In this document: positions 1 to 7,586 of the stretch, in pieces
Layout of the letters: each line of letters opens with the position of its first letter
Numbering within the stretch: the first letter of the stretch is position 1
DNA from: JAICMB01 sp035295125
GTDB lineage: Bacteria > Acidobacteriota > Terriglobia > Bryobacterales > Bryobacteraceae
Direction: 5' to 3'
Assembly (NCBI GenBank): GCA_035295125.1
Contig: DATGJP010000085.1
Coordinates: 1-39,122 of the forward strand
DNA: 39,122 bases
Notes under the pieces: model-generated
What the model saw: the letters and a program-made list of their open reading frames with translations, nothing else
What the model was told of the DNA's origin: nothing
Databases searched by the model: none
Program-made: the position numbers and the translations under genes

Positions 1-2
1 TG

Positions 3-140
3 ATGTCAGCCCGAAACTTTAGCGAGGCACTGAGCTATGCGCTCCCTCAGAGGGTTCCAAGCTTTAACGGTGCGGACGTTCCTCACATTCTGGGTGTGAG
101 CAGGCAGACAATCAATGGATTTGGTCTGAATTGTGACTAA
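3..140 (+). other. Possible 3' remnant of a coding region at the window edge
   Basis: A 45-codon frame from an ATG at the window edge is open to a TAA at 138-140, and may continue leftwards outside the window. I recognise no family. It could be the end of a real gene, a decayed remnant or chance. No ribosome binding site can be judged because the upstream sequence is missing. Confidence 0.2.
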
Positions 141-491
141 CTGGATAAATCATTGAAAGTGCAGGTGTTGTCAAATCATCAAGTTTCGAAATAAGGCGTC
201 GGAAGCCAACCTGTAGCCCATAGGTTCCACACCCAGGGGGTTTCACTGCCTCCTCGGGATGCTAAATCGACTGGCCCCATAAGCCCTTGAATTTCAGAGC
301 CTTCCGGACTACAATCAATCCTGTACGTGTGGCCTGGAGACTTCCTCCCCCGGCAATCTCTCAAGTTGCCCCTCCGTTGTAGCGCTTAGACACAAGAGCG
401 GGACAACGTGGCCCAACTGGTTGGTTGTTGGCTCCGAGTTATCAAGTCTTTAGCCTGGCAGTACGCTTGCTTACGATTTAGCGAAACTTCT
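141..491. other. Intergenic stretch with no recognised gene
   Basis: About 350 bases separate the edge remnant from the first supported gene. A 61-codon minus-strand frame (179-364) has no recognisable motif and no convincing start signal. I see no tRNA, terminator with a T-run or clear promoter. It presumably holds the promoter of the 492/1016 gene pair, but I cannot place it. Confidence 0.4.
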
Positions 492-1019
492 ATGCGTACA
501 GTGGTGAGTTGCGTGGTTATGGCAGCCTTGACGGGTCTCCAAGCCACCACGCTTCAGCAGCTCTCACTGAATGACATGATCCAGAAGTCCACTGTGATCG
601 TTCGCGGCACCGTTCAGCCCTCGTATACAGCGGCACACGGCAGCGTCATTTACACCCACTACACCGTCCACGTGACGGAACAGTGGAAAAGCGCCACACC
701 GCTTGCTCAAATCGACTTCGCCGTCCCGGGAGGACGCGCCAACGGTATCCAGCAGACCTTCGCCGGCGCCCCCGGCTTCGTCAGCAACCAGGAATACGTC
801 CTGTTTCTGTGGACCAGCAGAACCGGCCTGACCCAGGTGATCGGCCTTTCTCAGGGTTTGTTCGTGGTCGGGCCCGGATCCGGCGACCCCATGATCAACC
901 GCCCGATCATCGGCCAGCCGATGCTCGATGCCAATGGCCAGCCCGCCAGCGATCCCGGAATGCAGATGCAGCTTTCGGTTCTCCGCAGCCGCATCCAGGC
1001 CACATTAGGCGGGAAATGA
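492..1019 (+). CDS. Small secreted protein of unknown function, partner of the metalloprotease
   Basis: This encodes about 175 residues. I chose the ATG at 492 over the in-frame GTG at 408 because the protein then begins with a short charged stretch (MRT) and a hydrophobic segment (VVSCVVMAALTGLQA), as in a signal peptide. The mature part starts near TTLQQLSLNDMIQKS and looks beta-rich, with no catalytic motif that I recognise. The stop codon overlaps the start of the matrixin gene (ATGA, 1016-1019), so the two are probably translationally coupled. An accessory, substrate-like or inhibitory role for the protease is only inference from the coupling. Confidence 0.7.
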   Translation: MRTVVSCVVMAALTGLQATTLQQLSLNDMIQKSTVIVRGTVQPSYTAAHGSVIYTHYTVHVTEQWKSATPLAQIDFAVPGGRANGIQQTFAGAPGFVSNQEYVLFLWTSRTGLTQVIGLSQGLFVVGPGSGDPMINRPIIGQPMLDANGQPASDPGMQMQLSVLRSRIQATLGGK

Positions 1020-3001
1020 TCATGCGCCGAAACCTGTTCCTTCGCGCCCTCACCCTCGCCACCGTCGTGGCAGGTTTCACAGGAACAGCTTCGGCCTACT
1101 ACTACTACGTCCTCTACAACGGCCGTTCCGCTCCATTTACACCGATTTTCGAAAAATTCGACGTCAACGCGCTTCCCAATAAAACCGTTCTTTTCTATAT
1201 TTCGGATTCCAACCCCGCCCCGCTCGCGTCCGGCGACAGCATGCCCGCCGTCGTGAGCGAAATTCGCAGCGCCGCCGACGTCTGGAACCATGTTGCATCC
1301 TCCGACCTGCGCATAGCTTACGGAGGGTTATACACGGCTGGTAACGACGCCGCCATCAAGTCCGGAATCTCGGTGGAATTCTCCGACAACGTCCCGCCCG
1401 GCCTGCTCGCCATGAGCACCCCCGACTCGGTTGGAACCGTATCCATAGGCCCCAACGGCCCATTCGTGCCGATCACTCACTCCACTATGCAGATCGCCCG
1501 CGATATCTTCAGTCGCGGTGCCGTACCCGCCAGTTGGAGCGACCTGTTCTTCACCACTATGGTCCACGAGTTCGGCCACACCATTGGTTTGCAGCACACC
1601 CTGACCTCCGCCGTTATGGCAACCGCGTACACCAGCGCCGCGACTAAGGCCATCCCGCTCGCGGAAGACGACATCGCCGCGGTATCCGCACTCTACCCGA
1701 CCGGAACCTATCTTCTCGGCACCGGCAGCATCTCGGGGCGCGTCACGCTGAACACCAGCGGTTCTCCGGGCGTTACACTCGCCTCGGTTGTGGCGATTTC
1801 ACCCAGTAACCCCGCGATCGGAACCATTACAAATCCGGACGGCACTTATCGCATCGACGGCGTCCCACCGGGGATGTACACAGTCTACGTTCACCCGTTG
1901 CCGCCTGCCCGCCAGGGCGAGACTGCTCCGGCAAACCTGGTCCTCCCGGTAGATCTGAATGGCCTGCCTTTCCCGCTGCCGTCCACCGCATTCGACACCC
2001 AGTTTTACGGCAACACGCAGGACTACTCACAAGCGACGTACATCGCTGTCTCCCCAAGTAACGTCACGTCCGGCATCAACTTCTCCGTGAGGCCGCGCGC
2101 TGCCGTCGGTATCAACTCCGTGCGGACTTATGGATACTCCGCCAGCAATCTCGCAATCATGCCGCCTGCGGTTACCCTGGGCACCAACGCCACCACAAAT
2201 GTGGTCGCGGATGGTTCGGGCTTGTTGGTGAACGGAACCTCGTTGATACCCGGGCTGAACGTCTCGGTCCTTGGAACCAGCTCATTGGGCCAGTTCTACG
2301 GAATGCTGCCGTACTTCGGCACGGCACTCCTTTATTTCGAGAGCGGCTCCGGAGGATATCCCGGCCTTAAGCACCTCGTGTTCACGTCGCCCAACGATCT
2401 TTACATCCTGCCGGCCGGCATCAATATGGTGGCGGGACCTCCTCCTTCGATTGCTTCTGCCCTGCCCTCGCAGGACTCCAGCGGCACCCGCATCGTCGCT
2501 GTCACAGGAACCGGCTTCCTTCCCGACACGCGAATTCTCCTGGACGGCCTGCCGGCGCCGACGGTGGGAACTTCGCCTGACGGCAACACGATCTTCGTGG
2601 CGCCCCCGCAAGGAGCTGGCTCTTACCAGGCCATCGTGACCGCGCTGAACTCCGATGGCCAGAGTTCCACCTACCTGCAAGCTTCGCCGCCGCTATACAC
2701 CTACGATCCCGCCGGTCCTCCCACGCTGCAGGTATCGCCCGCGGTCCTCGTCTCCGGTGACAACATCGTCACGATTCAAGGCACGAATACAAACTTCGTG
2801 GACGGTCAGGTCTTCGTCGGTTTCGGATCGAGCGACGTCGTGGTGAAGAAGGTTACCATCGTCAGCCCCACGCTCCTGAACGTCAGCGTCACTTTGAACT
2901 CCACCGCTTTTGTACCCACCACATCCATTAACATTACCGCTGGACTGCAATTGATCTCGCAGGATTTCGGTGTATCCATTTCCGTCGCGCCGCCCCAATA
3001 A
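1016..3001 (+). CDS. Secreted matrixin-type zinc metalloprotease with regulatory-like and IPT/TIG-type domains
   Basis: This encodes about 661 residues from the ATG at 1016 (a second ATG lies at 1022). A signal peptide precedes a YYYY stretch near residue 28. The zincin motif HEFGHTIGLQH is at residues 184-194: two His ligands, catalytic Glu, and the third His of the extended HExxHxxGxxH. A Met-turn-like SAVMATAY follows, as in matrixins. Residues ~240-300 (ISGRVTLN...DGTYRIDGVPPGMYTVYV) resemble a carboxypeptidase-regulatory-like beta sandwich. Residues ~475-650 contain two IPT/TIG-like segments, the first with the typical VTGTGFLPDT turn. Family knowledge suggests a cell-surface or extracellular endopeptidase. 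A longer upstream frame from 683 is an artefact, since it overlaps the preceding gene. Confidence 0.85.
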   Translation: MIMRRNLFLRALTLATVVAGFTGTASAYYYYVLYNGRSAPFTPIFEKFDVNALPNKTVLFYISDSNPAPLASGDSMPAVVSEIRSAADVWNHVASSDLRIAYGGLYTAGNDAAIKSGISVEFSDNVPPGLLAMSTPDSVGTVSIGPNGPFVPITHSTMQIARDIFSRGAVPASWSDLFFTTMVHEFGHTIGLQHTLTSAVMATAYTSAATKAIPLAEDDIAAVSALYPTGTYLLGTGSISGRVTLNTSGSPGVTLASVVAISPSNPAIGTITNPDGTYRIDGVPPGMYTVYVHPLPPARQGETAPANLVLPVDLNGLPFPLPSTAFDTQFYGNTQDYSQATYIAVSPSNVTSGINFSVRPRAAVGINSVRTYGYSASNLAIMPPAVTLGTNATTNVVADGSGLLVNGTSLIPGLNVSVLGTSSLGQFYGMLPYFGTALLYFESGSGGYPGLKHLVFTSPNDLYILPAGINMVAGPPPSIASALPSQDSSGTRIVAVTGTGFLPDTRILLDGLPAPTVGTSPDGNTIFVAPPQGAGSYQAIVTALNSDGQSSTYLQASPPLYTYDPAGPPTLQVSPAVLVSGDNIVTIQGTNTNFVDGQVFVGFGSSDVVVKKVTIVSPTLLNVSVTLNSTAFVPTTSINITAGLQLISQDFGVSISVAPPQ

Positions 3002-3006
3002 ATCCT

Positions 3007-3035
3007 TTGACCCCGCATGAACACCGGGGTACAAT
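3007..3035 (+). promoter_or_regulatory. Sigma-70-type promoter of the RRM gene
   Basis: A -35 box TTGACC (3007-3012) and a -10 box TACAAT (3030-3035) are separated by exactly 17 bases. Transcription would start near 3042, giving a leader of about 108 bases before the ATG at 3150. A 6-bp inverted repeat (ACCCCG 3010-3015, CGGGGT 3025-3030) overlaps the spacer and could be an operator or a weak hairpin at the end of the preceding gene. Confidence 0.6.
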
Positions 3036-3149
3036 GGTAGGGTAGGTTTGAGTGTCAGTTAGCCTCCCGGTCTCGTCAGCAGTTCTCACCCAGATAGTCC
3101 GCGGTTGTCAGCTTGCCTCTTCCGAAAACCACGTTAGGAGAAATATTCA

Positions 3150-3461
3150 ATGAGACTTTTTGTTGGCAACCTGCCGTACAGCGCCAGCGAACAGGATATC
3201 GAAAGCTTTTTTGCACAGGCCGGTGTGACGGTGGACGCGGTCAACGTGATGCGTGATCGCTTTTCTGGTGAAGCTCGAGGATTCGGGTTTGTTGATATCG
3301 CGGATTCTTCGGCTGGGAATCGTGCGATCGAAGCTTGCAACGGCCGCGACCTGATGGGTCGCGCGGTTGTCGTCAATGAAGCACGTCCCCAAGCGGCTCG
3401 CGAAGGCCGCGGCGGTGGCGGGGGCGGCGAGCGTAGAGGCGGCGGACGCAACCGCTGGTAA
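3150..3461 (+). CDS. RRM-domain RNA-binding protein with glycine-rich tail
   Basis: This is a 103-residue protein with a single RRM. RNP2 is LFVGNLPY near the N-terminus and RNP1 is RGFGFVDI near residue 48; their aromatic residues stack on RNA bases in this family. After the RRM (about residue 82) comes an Arg/Gly-rich tail, the layout of cyanobacterial and acidobacterial Rbp proteins, which are often cold-induced single-stranded RNA binders or chaperones. AGGAG at 3136-3140 is well placed for the ATG at 3150. The gene has its own promoter and a ~108-base leader, compatible with post-transcriptional control. Only 15 bases separate its stop from the convergent threonine synthase gene. Confidence 0.92.
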   Translation: MRLFVGNLPYSASEQDIESFFAQAGVTVDAVNVMRDRFSGEARGFGFVDIADSSAGNRAIEACNGRDLMGRAVVVNEARPQAAREGRGGGGGGERRGGGRNRW

Positions 3462-3476
3462 AGTTTCCTGCGGCCG

Positions 3477-4784
3477 TCAGGCTGCGGATTGTAATATCCT
3501 GGCGATCACTTCCGCATCGTTAGGCGCCACAACAGGCTGATTCCCGAACGTGGATGCAATCAGCGTCCCGTTCGGGGCCTTCAATTGGCCTGTATGATAC
3601 CGGTAAATATAATCCGGATCCTTCAATAAATTCCCCGTAAGCACTGCAATAACATTCGCATCTCTATCCATCACTCCCGCGGCAGTTAACTTTCGTATTC
3701 CCGCCAGCGTCGCGGCCGATGCCGGCTCGCATCCGATTCCACTCCTTCCGATCTGCGCCTTCGCATCCGCAATTTCTTGCTCGCTGACTTTTTCCACCAC
3801 ACCCTTCGACTCCGAAACTTCGCGCAGCGCCTTCGGCCACGAAACCGGGTCGCCGATTCGAATCGCCGTCGCCAGTGTCTCCGGCTCGCTCACCCGGCGA
3901 AATTCGCCCCCATCCCGGATGAAGTCATAGAACGGTGCAGCGCCTTCCGCCTGAATCACAGCCAGGCGCGGCATCTTCTCGATCAACCCAAGCTCACGCA
4001 GTTCCCGCAATGCTTTGCCGAACGCCGACGTGTTCCCGAGATTGCCTCCTGGCAGTACGATCCAGTCCGGCGGGTTCCAATCGAGCTGGTCCAGCATCTC
4101 GAAAATAATCGCCTTCTGACCCTCAATCCGAAACGGATTAATCGAATTCAACAAATAAATGCCCAGCTCTTCGGAAAGCTTCCGCACGAGCGCCAGGATC
4201 TGGTCGAAGTTCGCCTCCACCTGCAGCGTGCGCGCGCCATATTCGAGAGCCTGCGCCAGCTTGCCGTACGAAATGTTGCCGTGCGGGATGAAGACAATTG
4301 GCGATAATCCCGCGGCGCTCGCATAGGCTGCCATCGAAGCCGACGTGTTCCCGGTCGACACGCACGCGACGCGCTTCATACCCAGACGGATTGCCTGCGT
4401 TGCGCCGCACGTCATCCCGTTGTCCTTGAACGATCCGGTCGGGTTGAATCCCTGGTGCTTGAAAGTGAGCCGCGCCAACCCGCCATACTCTGCCGCAATC
4501 GCCGACGAAAGCAATGGCGTGTTGCCTTCGCGCAAAGTGACGGCCAGGTGCGTGTGGTCTTCAAACGGGAGCAGCTCCCGGTAACGCCACACGCCGCTTT
4601 GGTCGAGCGCCGCATTCGACATCCGCCGTTCTCGCCAGGTTCGTTTCAGCGTCGTCGCGTCGATTCCGTCCTTCCCGATCCTGGCGTCCAACAGACCGCC
4701 GCATTTCGAGCAACTATAAAGGACGGCGTCGATCGGATACTCCGCGCCGCAGGCCTGCTTCATGCAGACCAAACAGGAATTCAT
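3477..4784 (-). CDS. thrC: Threonine synthase (PLP-dependent)
   Basis: This enzyme converts O-phospho-L-homoserine to L-threonine in the cytoplasm. From the ATG at 4784 it has 435 residues. It begins with a zinc-ribbon-like segment with paired cysteines (CLVC...C...CSKCGG), seen in one branch of the family. Lys120 in TGSFKDNGM is the expected Schiff-base lysine for PLP. The glycine-rich phosphate-binding region (LPGGNLGNTSA) and the STGNTSASMAAYA segment follow. In-frame upstream starts exist (ATG at 4814, TTG at 4841); I prefer 4784 because the protein then starts directly at the Cys motif, although no strong ribosome binding site is visible. The divergent neighbour starts at 4857, so 72 bases must hold both promoters. 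Confidence 0.93.
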   Translation of the reverse strand: MNSCLVCMKQACGAEYPIDAVLYSCSKCGGLLDARIGKDGIDATTLKRTWRERRMSNAALDQSGVWRYRELLPFEDHTHLAVTLREGNTPLLSSAIAAEYGGLARLTFKHQGFNPTGSFKDNGMTCGATQAIRLGMKRVACVSTGNTSASMAAYASAAGLSPIVFIPHGNISYGKLAQALEYGARTLQVEANFDQILALVRKLSEELGIYLLNSINPFRIEGQKAIIFEMLDQLDWNPPDWIVLPGGNLGNTSAFGKALRELRELGLIEKMPRLAVIQAEGAAPFYDFIRDGGEFRRVSEPETLATAIRIGDPVSWPKALREVSESKGVVEKVSEQEIADAKAQIGRSGIGCEPASAATLAGIRKLTAAGVMDRDANVIAVLTGNLLKDPDYIYRYHTGQLKAPNGTLIASTFGNQPVVAPNDAEVIARILQSAA

Positions 4785-4856
4785 AACGTAAGCGTAACAA
4801 TCGTGCCATTGCATGCGCTGGCCACCGGCTTGCACTATCAAAAGCAGGAGGTGGTC

Positions 4857-5423
4857 ATGAAGCGGACGTTGATTATTTCCTTACTGTTGCTGTTGATAAG
4901 CTCCCTGGCCACCTCGGCGGAATCCGGAAAAAAACACATTGTGAAACGTGCCGTGGTGGGATCTACCGTCTCGGCCGGCATCGGTCAGACCTTGAATCAT
5001 CCTCGTGAGTGGGGCCGTGGTGCTAGCGGATTCGGGAAACGCATGGGCTCCGGCCTGGCGACCTTCGGTGTGAAAACAGGAATCGAATCCGGCGTCGGCA
5101 AGATGTTGCATGAAGAACGACATTACGAACGTTCCGACCGTCCGGGTTTCGGTCCGCACTTAAAGTCCGCACTTGCCAATACCCTGATGGTGCGCCACAA
5201 AAACTCCGACAAGCGCTACATTGCCGCCGGCCGATTGAGCGGCGATTTCGGTGCAGGCATGGTCTCACGCCTCTGGCAGCCGGCACGCCTGCGTACGGTT
5301 TCCTCGGGTCTTTCTACAGGCGGAATCGCGCTAGGCGCTGACTTCGGAGTGAACATGGCCCGCGAATACCTGCCACGCCGCAAGAAGGTGGCGCGAGCCA
5401 TCCCTCCCCCGCATTCTCACTGA
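4857..5423 (+). CDS. Small secreted protein of unknown function
   Basis: This encodes 188 residues. A perfect AGGAGG (4846-4851) five bases before the ATG fixes the start. A classical signal peptide is visible (MKRTLIISLLLLLISSLATSA), so the product is exported. The mature part is rich in Gly, Arg and Lys (GRGASGFGKRMGSGLATFGVKTGIESGVGKMLHEERHY in overview) and lacks Cys pairs, transmembrane helices or catalytic motifs I can recognise. The regularly spaced glycines could reflect a membrane-interacting or structural protein, but this is speculation. It has no co-directional partner. Its 3' end is followed within a few bases by a repeat element. Confidence 0.8.
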   Translation: MKRTLIISLLLLLISSLATSAESGKKHIVKRAVVGSTVSAGIGQTLNHPREWGRGASGFGKRMGSGLATFGVKTGIESGVGKMLHEERHYERSDRPGFGPHLKSALANTLMVRHKNSDKRYIAAGRLSGDFGAGMVSRLWQPARLRTVSSGLSTGGIALGADFGVNMAREYLPRRKKVARAIPPPHSH

Positions 5424-5428
5424 TCTGG

Positions 5429-5556
5429 AGAATGTGTAAGGGTGGAGCAGGCATTCAGCTTGCCTTTGGACTTCACCTAGAAAGGACAGGCGAAACCGTC
5501 TGTCCCACCTTTTCCAAACCGAGCGTTTCTGTTGCTTGCAGCTATGCTGCTTTGCG
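5429..5556 (+). repeat. Compound intergenic repeat, copy 1
   Basis: About 128 bases between convergent genes. It starts GAATGTG, contains an inner hairpin around 5484-5505 (GACAGGCG...CGTCTGTC) and ends GCTATGCTGCTTTGCG. The complement of 30770-30895 matches it along the whole length by eye, with many substitutions. The inner hairpin belongs to the same family that is translated as GETACPT inside the NRPS-PKS gene. It lies 14 bases beyond the stop of the last gene of the 25-kb operon and might also stop transcription, although no T-run follows. Confidence 0.7.
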
Positions 5557-5569
5557 CATGTGGACGGTG

Positions 5570-7426
5570 CTACGGCGTGTTCCCCTGCATCACCACCCCG
5601 CTACTAGTCCTCACCACCGTCGCCAGCCCAAAATCCTGCTGAAGCTGCGCTGCCACTCCCGACGAAACACCCCAAACCGCCAGGCCAGGGTAACGCCCAT
5701 AAACCAGGTCCGTATTCCCCTGCACGCTCGCCCCCGACACATTCTCGATCCAAATCCCCGCCCGCCCCGAATTCACCAGGTAATTATTGGCAATCGTGAC
5801 ATTCGTGTTCGGCGACGAAGAGACAAAATTGAAACTGTCATCCGTCGTCAACACAAAGATAGTTGCCAGCGCCGCAATCGCACCCGTCCCAACCGCCGAG
5901 GGCCCAATCGCTTCCCCAATGCTATTGCCCAGAATCTGAATGTCCTGCACCGGGCCCACGGGAAACGAGTCAAGATCCTCATGCGCCACAATCGCACCGC
6001 AATCCGTCCCGCGAATCACGTTGCGCTGCACGGTCACGCCCGCCACTCCGCCCAGATAAATCCCCCGCGCCGTGTACACGTCCTCGATGAGGTTATTCTC
6101 GATCACCGAACCCGCTCCCCGGCTTCCCGGATCCCCGTAAATCATCCCGAAGCCCGGCTGCAGCGCCGGTAGATCCTGATCGAAATTCAAAGTTACCGGC
6201 CCTGCCGCCGCCGGATCGCTGTATGCCGGACTCTGCGACACAATGTGCGCGTTTCCCAGTATTGCCCCCGTCGACGTGCTCACAAAAGCCACCGGCAGCC
6301 CGTTCGGAAAGATTGCAGAAAAATTCCGGTCCGCCACGATCTGCCGCGACGCGGACTGCTGATCGACAAACGCCAGAAATGGCGAGTTGATCGCAATTGC
6401 GTCGTCGCCCGTCCGCCGCACAAAACAATACCGCACCCGATTGTTCCCCAGTGTAAAACTAAGATGAATCCCGTCCGCATTGGAGCTGACCAGCCGGTCC
6501 GTTCCTGCCCGCGGCATTACACGCACGCTGTCGACCACCGAATTCTGTGTCGTGTCGAGATGCACGGCAATCGCGCCCGATGCATACACGTCGATGTTGC
6601 TGATCGTTACGGTGTCGCCGCCCGCGACGTTGATCACAGCCTCGCCGGCCCGCGCCGTCACGACAATCGTATCCCCCGGCTGGAACGTCGACAGTACGTT
6701 GGGCTGTGTCCAGGGAGAGTCATCCTTCGTGACCTGCAAAGTGCCCGATTGGATCGGCCCCGTAATGGTCATGCGGTTCGATGCCGCCACCACCTGCCCA
6801 TTGCGGAACACCGTGGCGCCGATCTGCGGAGTCTCGCCCGACGGCACGGGTACATTGTTGAACACCGTGGCATCCGGCCATCCCGGCAAAGTGCTGTAGC
6901 TGATCGTGCGCTTATTCCCCGACACGCCTGTGAGGTTGAGCTGCGTGAAAGGCAGTTGCTCGAGATCTACCGTGAAATTCGTCAGCGTGACGTTCTGGCA
7001 ATCCACCAGAACAAAAGCCGGAAAATAGGCGCTCTTCAAATACAAGTCCGAGCCCTGCAGGTCGATCGTGAGGTTCTTCACGGCATTCAGGTTCAAATAC
7101 CGGTCGGAAGCCTGCGGTGTCAGAAAGTAGTACACCCCTGGATCTGCTGTGATCAGGGGCACGCCGTTCCTCGTCGCGTATCGAATTGCCGACTGAAACA
7201 AAGGCCGCGCATCAAAACCAGGATTGTTCGAAGAAAGGTTCTGATTCGAAATTCCCAGCGTCGTCAGATCGTGCGACATATTGATCTGCGAAGGCTGTGC
7301 GAACGCCGTTGCAGCGGACAGAAGAGCCGCGGCGTAAAACACCCCCCCAAACCGCCTTGTGATGCAGGCTGGCAGCCTGCGCGCCGATTGGCAATCGGCG
7401 CCACGCCCGCGAACGAAAGTTTTCAT
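5570..7426 (-). CDS. Secreted right-handed beta-helix (pectin-lyase-like) protein
   Basis: This encodes 618 residues from the ATG at 7426. The N-terminus (MKTFVRGRGADCQSARRL in part) is translated from a hairpin repeat, followed by a hydrophobic signal segment (FYAAALLSAATAFA). A GTG at 7342 would start directly at that segment and may be the ancestral start. The body shows repeated beta-helix rungs such as VTLTNFTVDL, VTISNIDVYA, VIENNLIEDV, VTVQRNVIRG and VTIANNYLV, together with DGIHLS and DDAIAINS turns typical of parallel beta-helix polysaccharide lyases, hydrolases and epimerases. As the last gene of an exopolysaccharide operon it probably cuts or modifies the secreted polymer. The exact chemistry cannot be read. 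Confidence 0.8.
   Translation of the reverse strand: MKTFVRGRGADCQSARRLPACITRRFGGVFYAAALLSAATAFAQPSQINMSHDLTTLGISNQNLSSNNPGFDARPLFQSAIRYATRNGVPLITADPGVYYFLTPQASDRYLNLNAVKNLTIDLQGSDLYLKSAYFPAFVLVDCQNVTLTNFTVDLEQLPFTQLNLTGVSGNKRTISYSTLPGWPDATVFNNVPVPSGETPQIGATVFRNGQVVAASNRMTITGPIQSGTLQVTKDDSPWTQPNVLSTFQPGDTIVVTARAGEAVINVAGGDTVTISNIDVYASGAIAVHLDTTQNSVVDSVRVMPRAGTDRLVSSNADGIHLSFTLGNNRVRYCFVRRTGDDAIAINSPFLAFVDQQSASRQIVADRNFSAIFPNGLPVAFVSTSTGAILGNAHIVSQSPAYSDPAAAGPVTLNFDQDLPALQPGFGMIYGDPGSRGAGSVIENNLIEDVYTARGIYLGGVAGVTVQRNVIRGTDCGAIVAHEDLDSFPVGPVQDIQILGNSIGEAIGPSAVGTGAIAALATIFVLTTDDSFNFVSSSPNTNVTIANNYLVNSGRAGIWIENVSGASVQGNTDLVYGRYPGLAVWGVSSGVAAQLQQDFGLATVVRTSSGVVMQGNTP
7364..7401. repeat. Twin hairpin repeat (family B) inside the beta-helix gene
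   Basis: There are two adjacent perfect hairpins: a 7-bp stem with a GGC loop (7364-7380, GCAGGCT/AGCCTGC) and a 9-bp stem with a GGC loop (7381-7401). They are translated in the N-region ahead of the signal-peptide core. The same twin-hairpin design recurs at 11965-12003 and 15081-15116. Confidence 0.85.
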
Positions 7427-7586
7427 CGCATCCTTGGGAGGACGCGAAGCACCCGGTTGCGCCCGTTGGAAACAGAGCCAAACTCGCGAACCCTCTCCCG
7501 AATTCCTACCCTCTCGGAGGTCCCGCTCCAGCCTCTTGCCAAAGTGGTCCAGCCGTTTTCCCCGCTCGCAGTTTCCTCTCAAAAAC

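Noticed and set aside
179..364. Minus-strand frame of 61 codons
   Set aside because: No recognisable motif or ribosome binding site; not distinguishable from chance.
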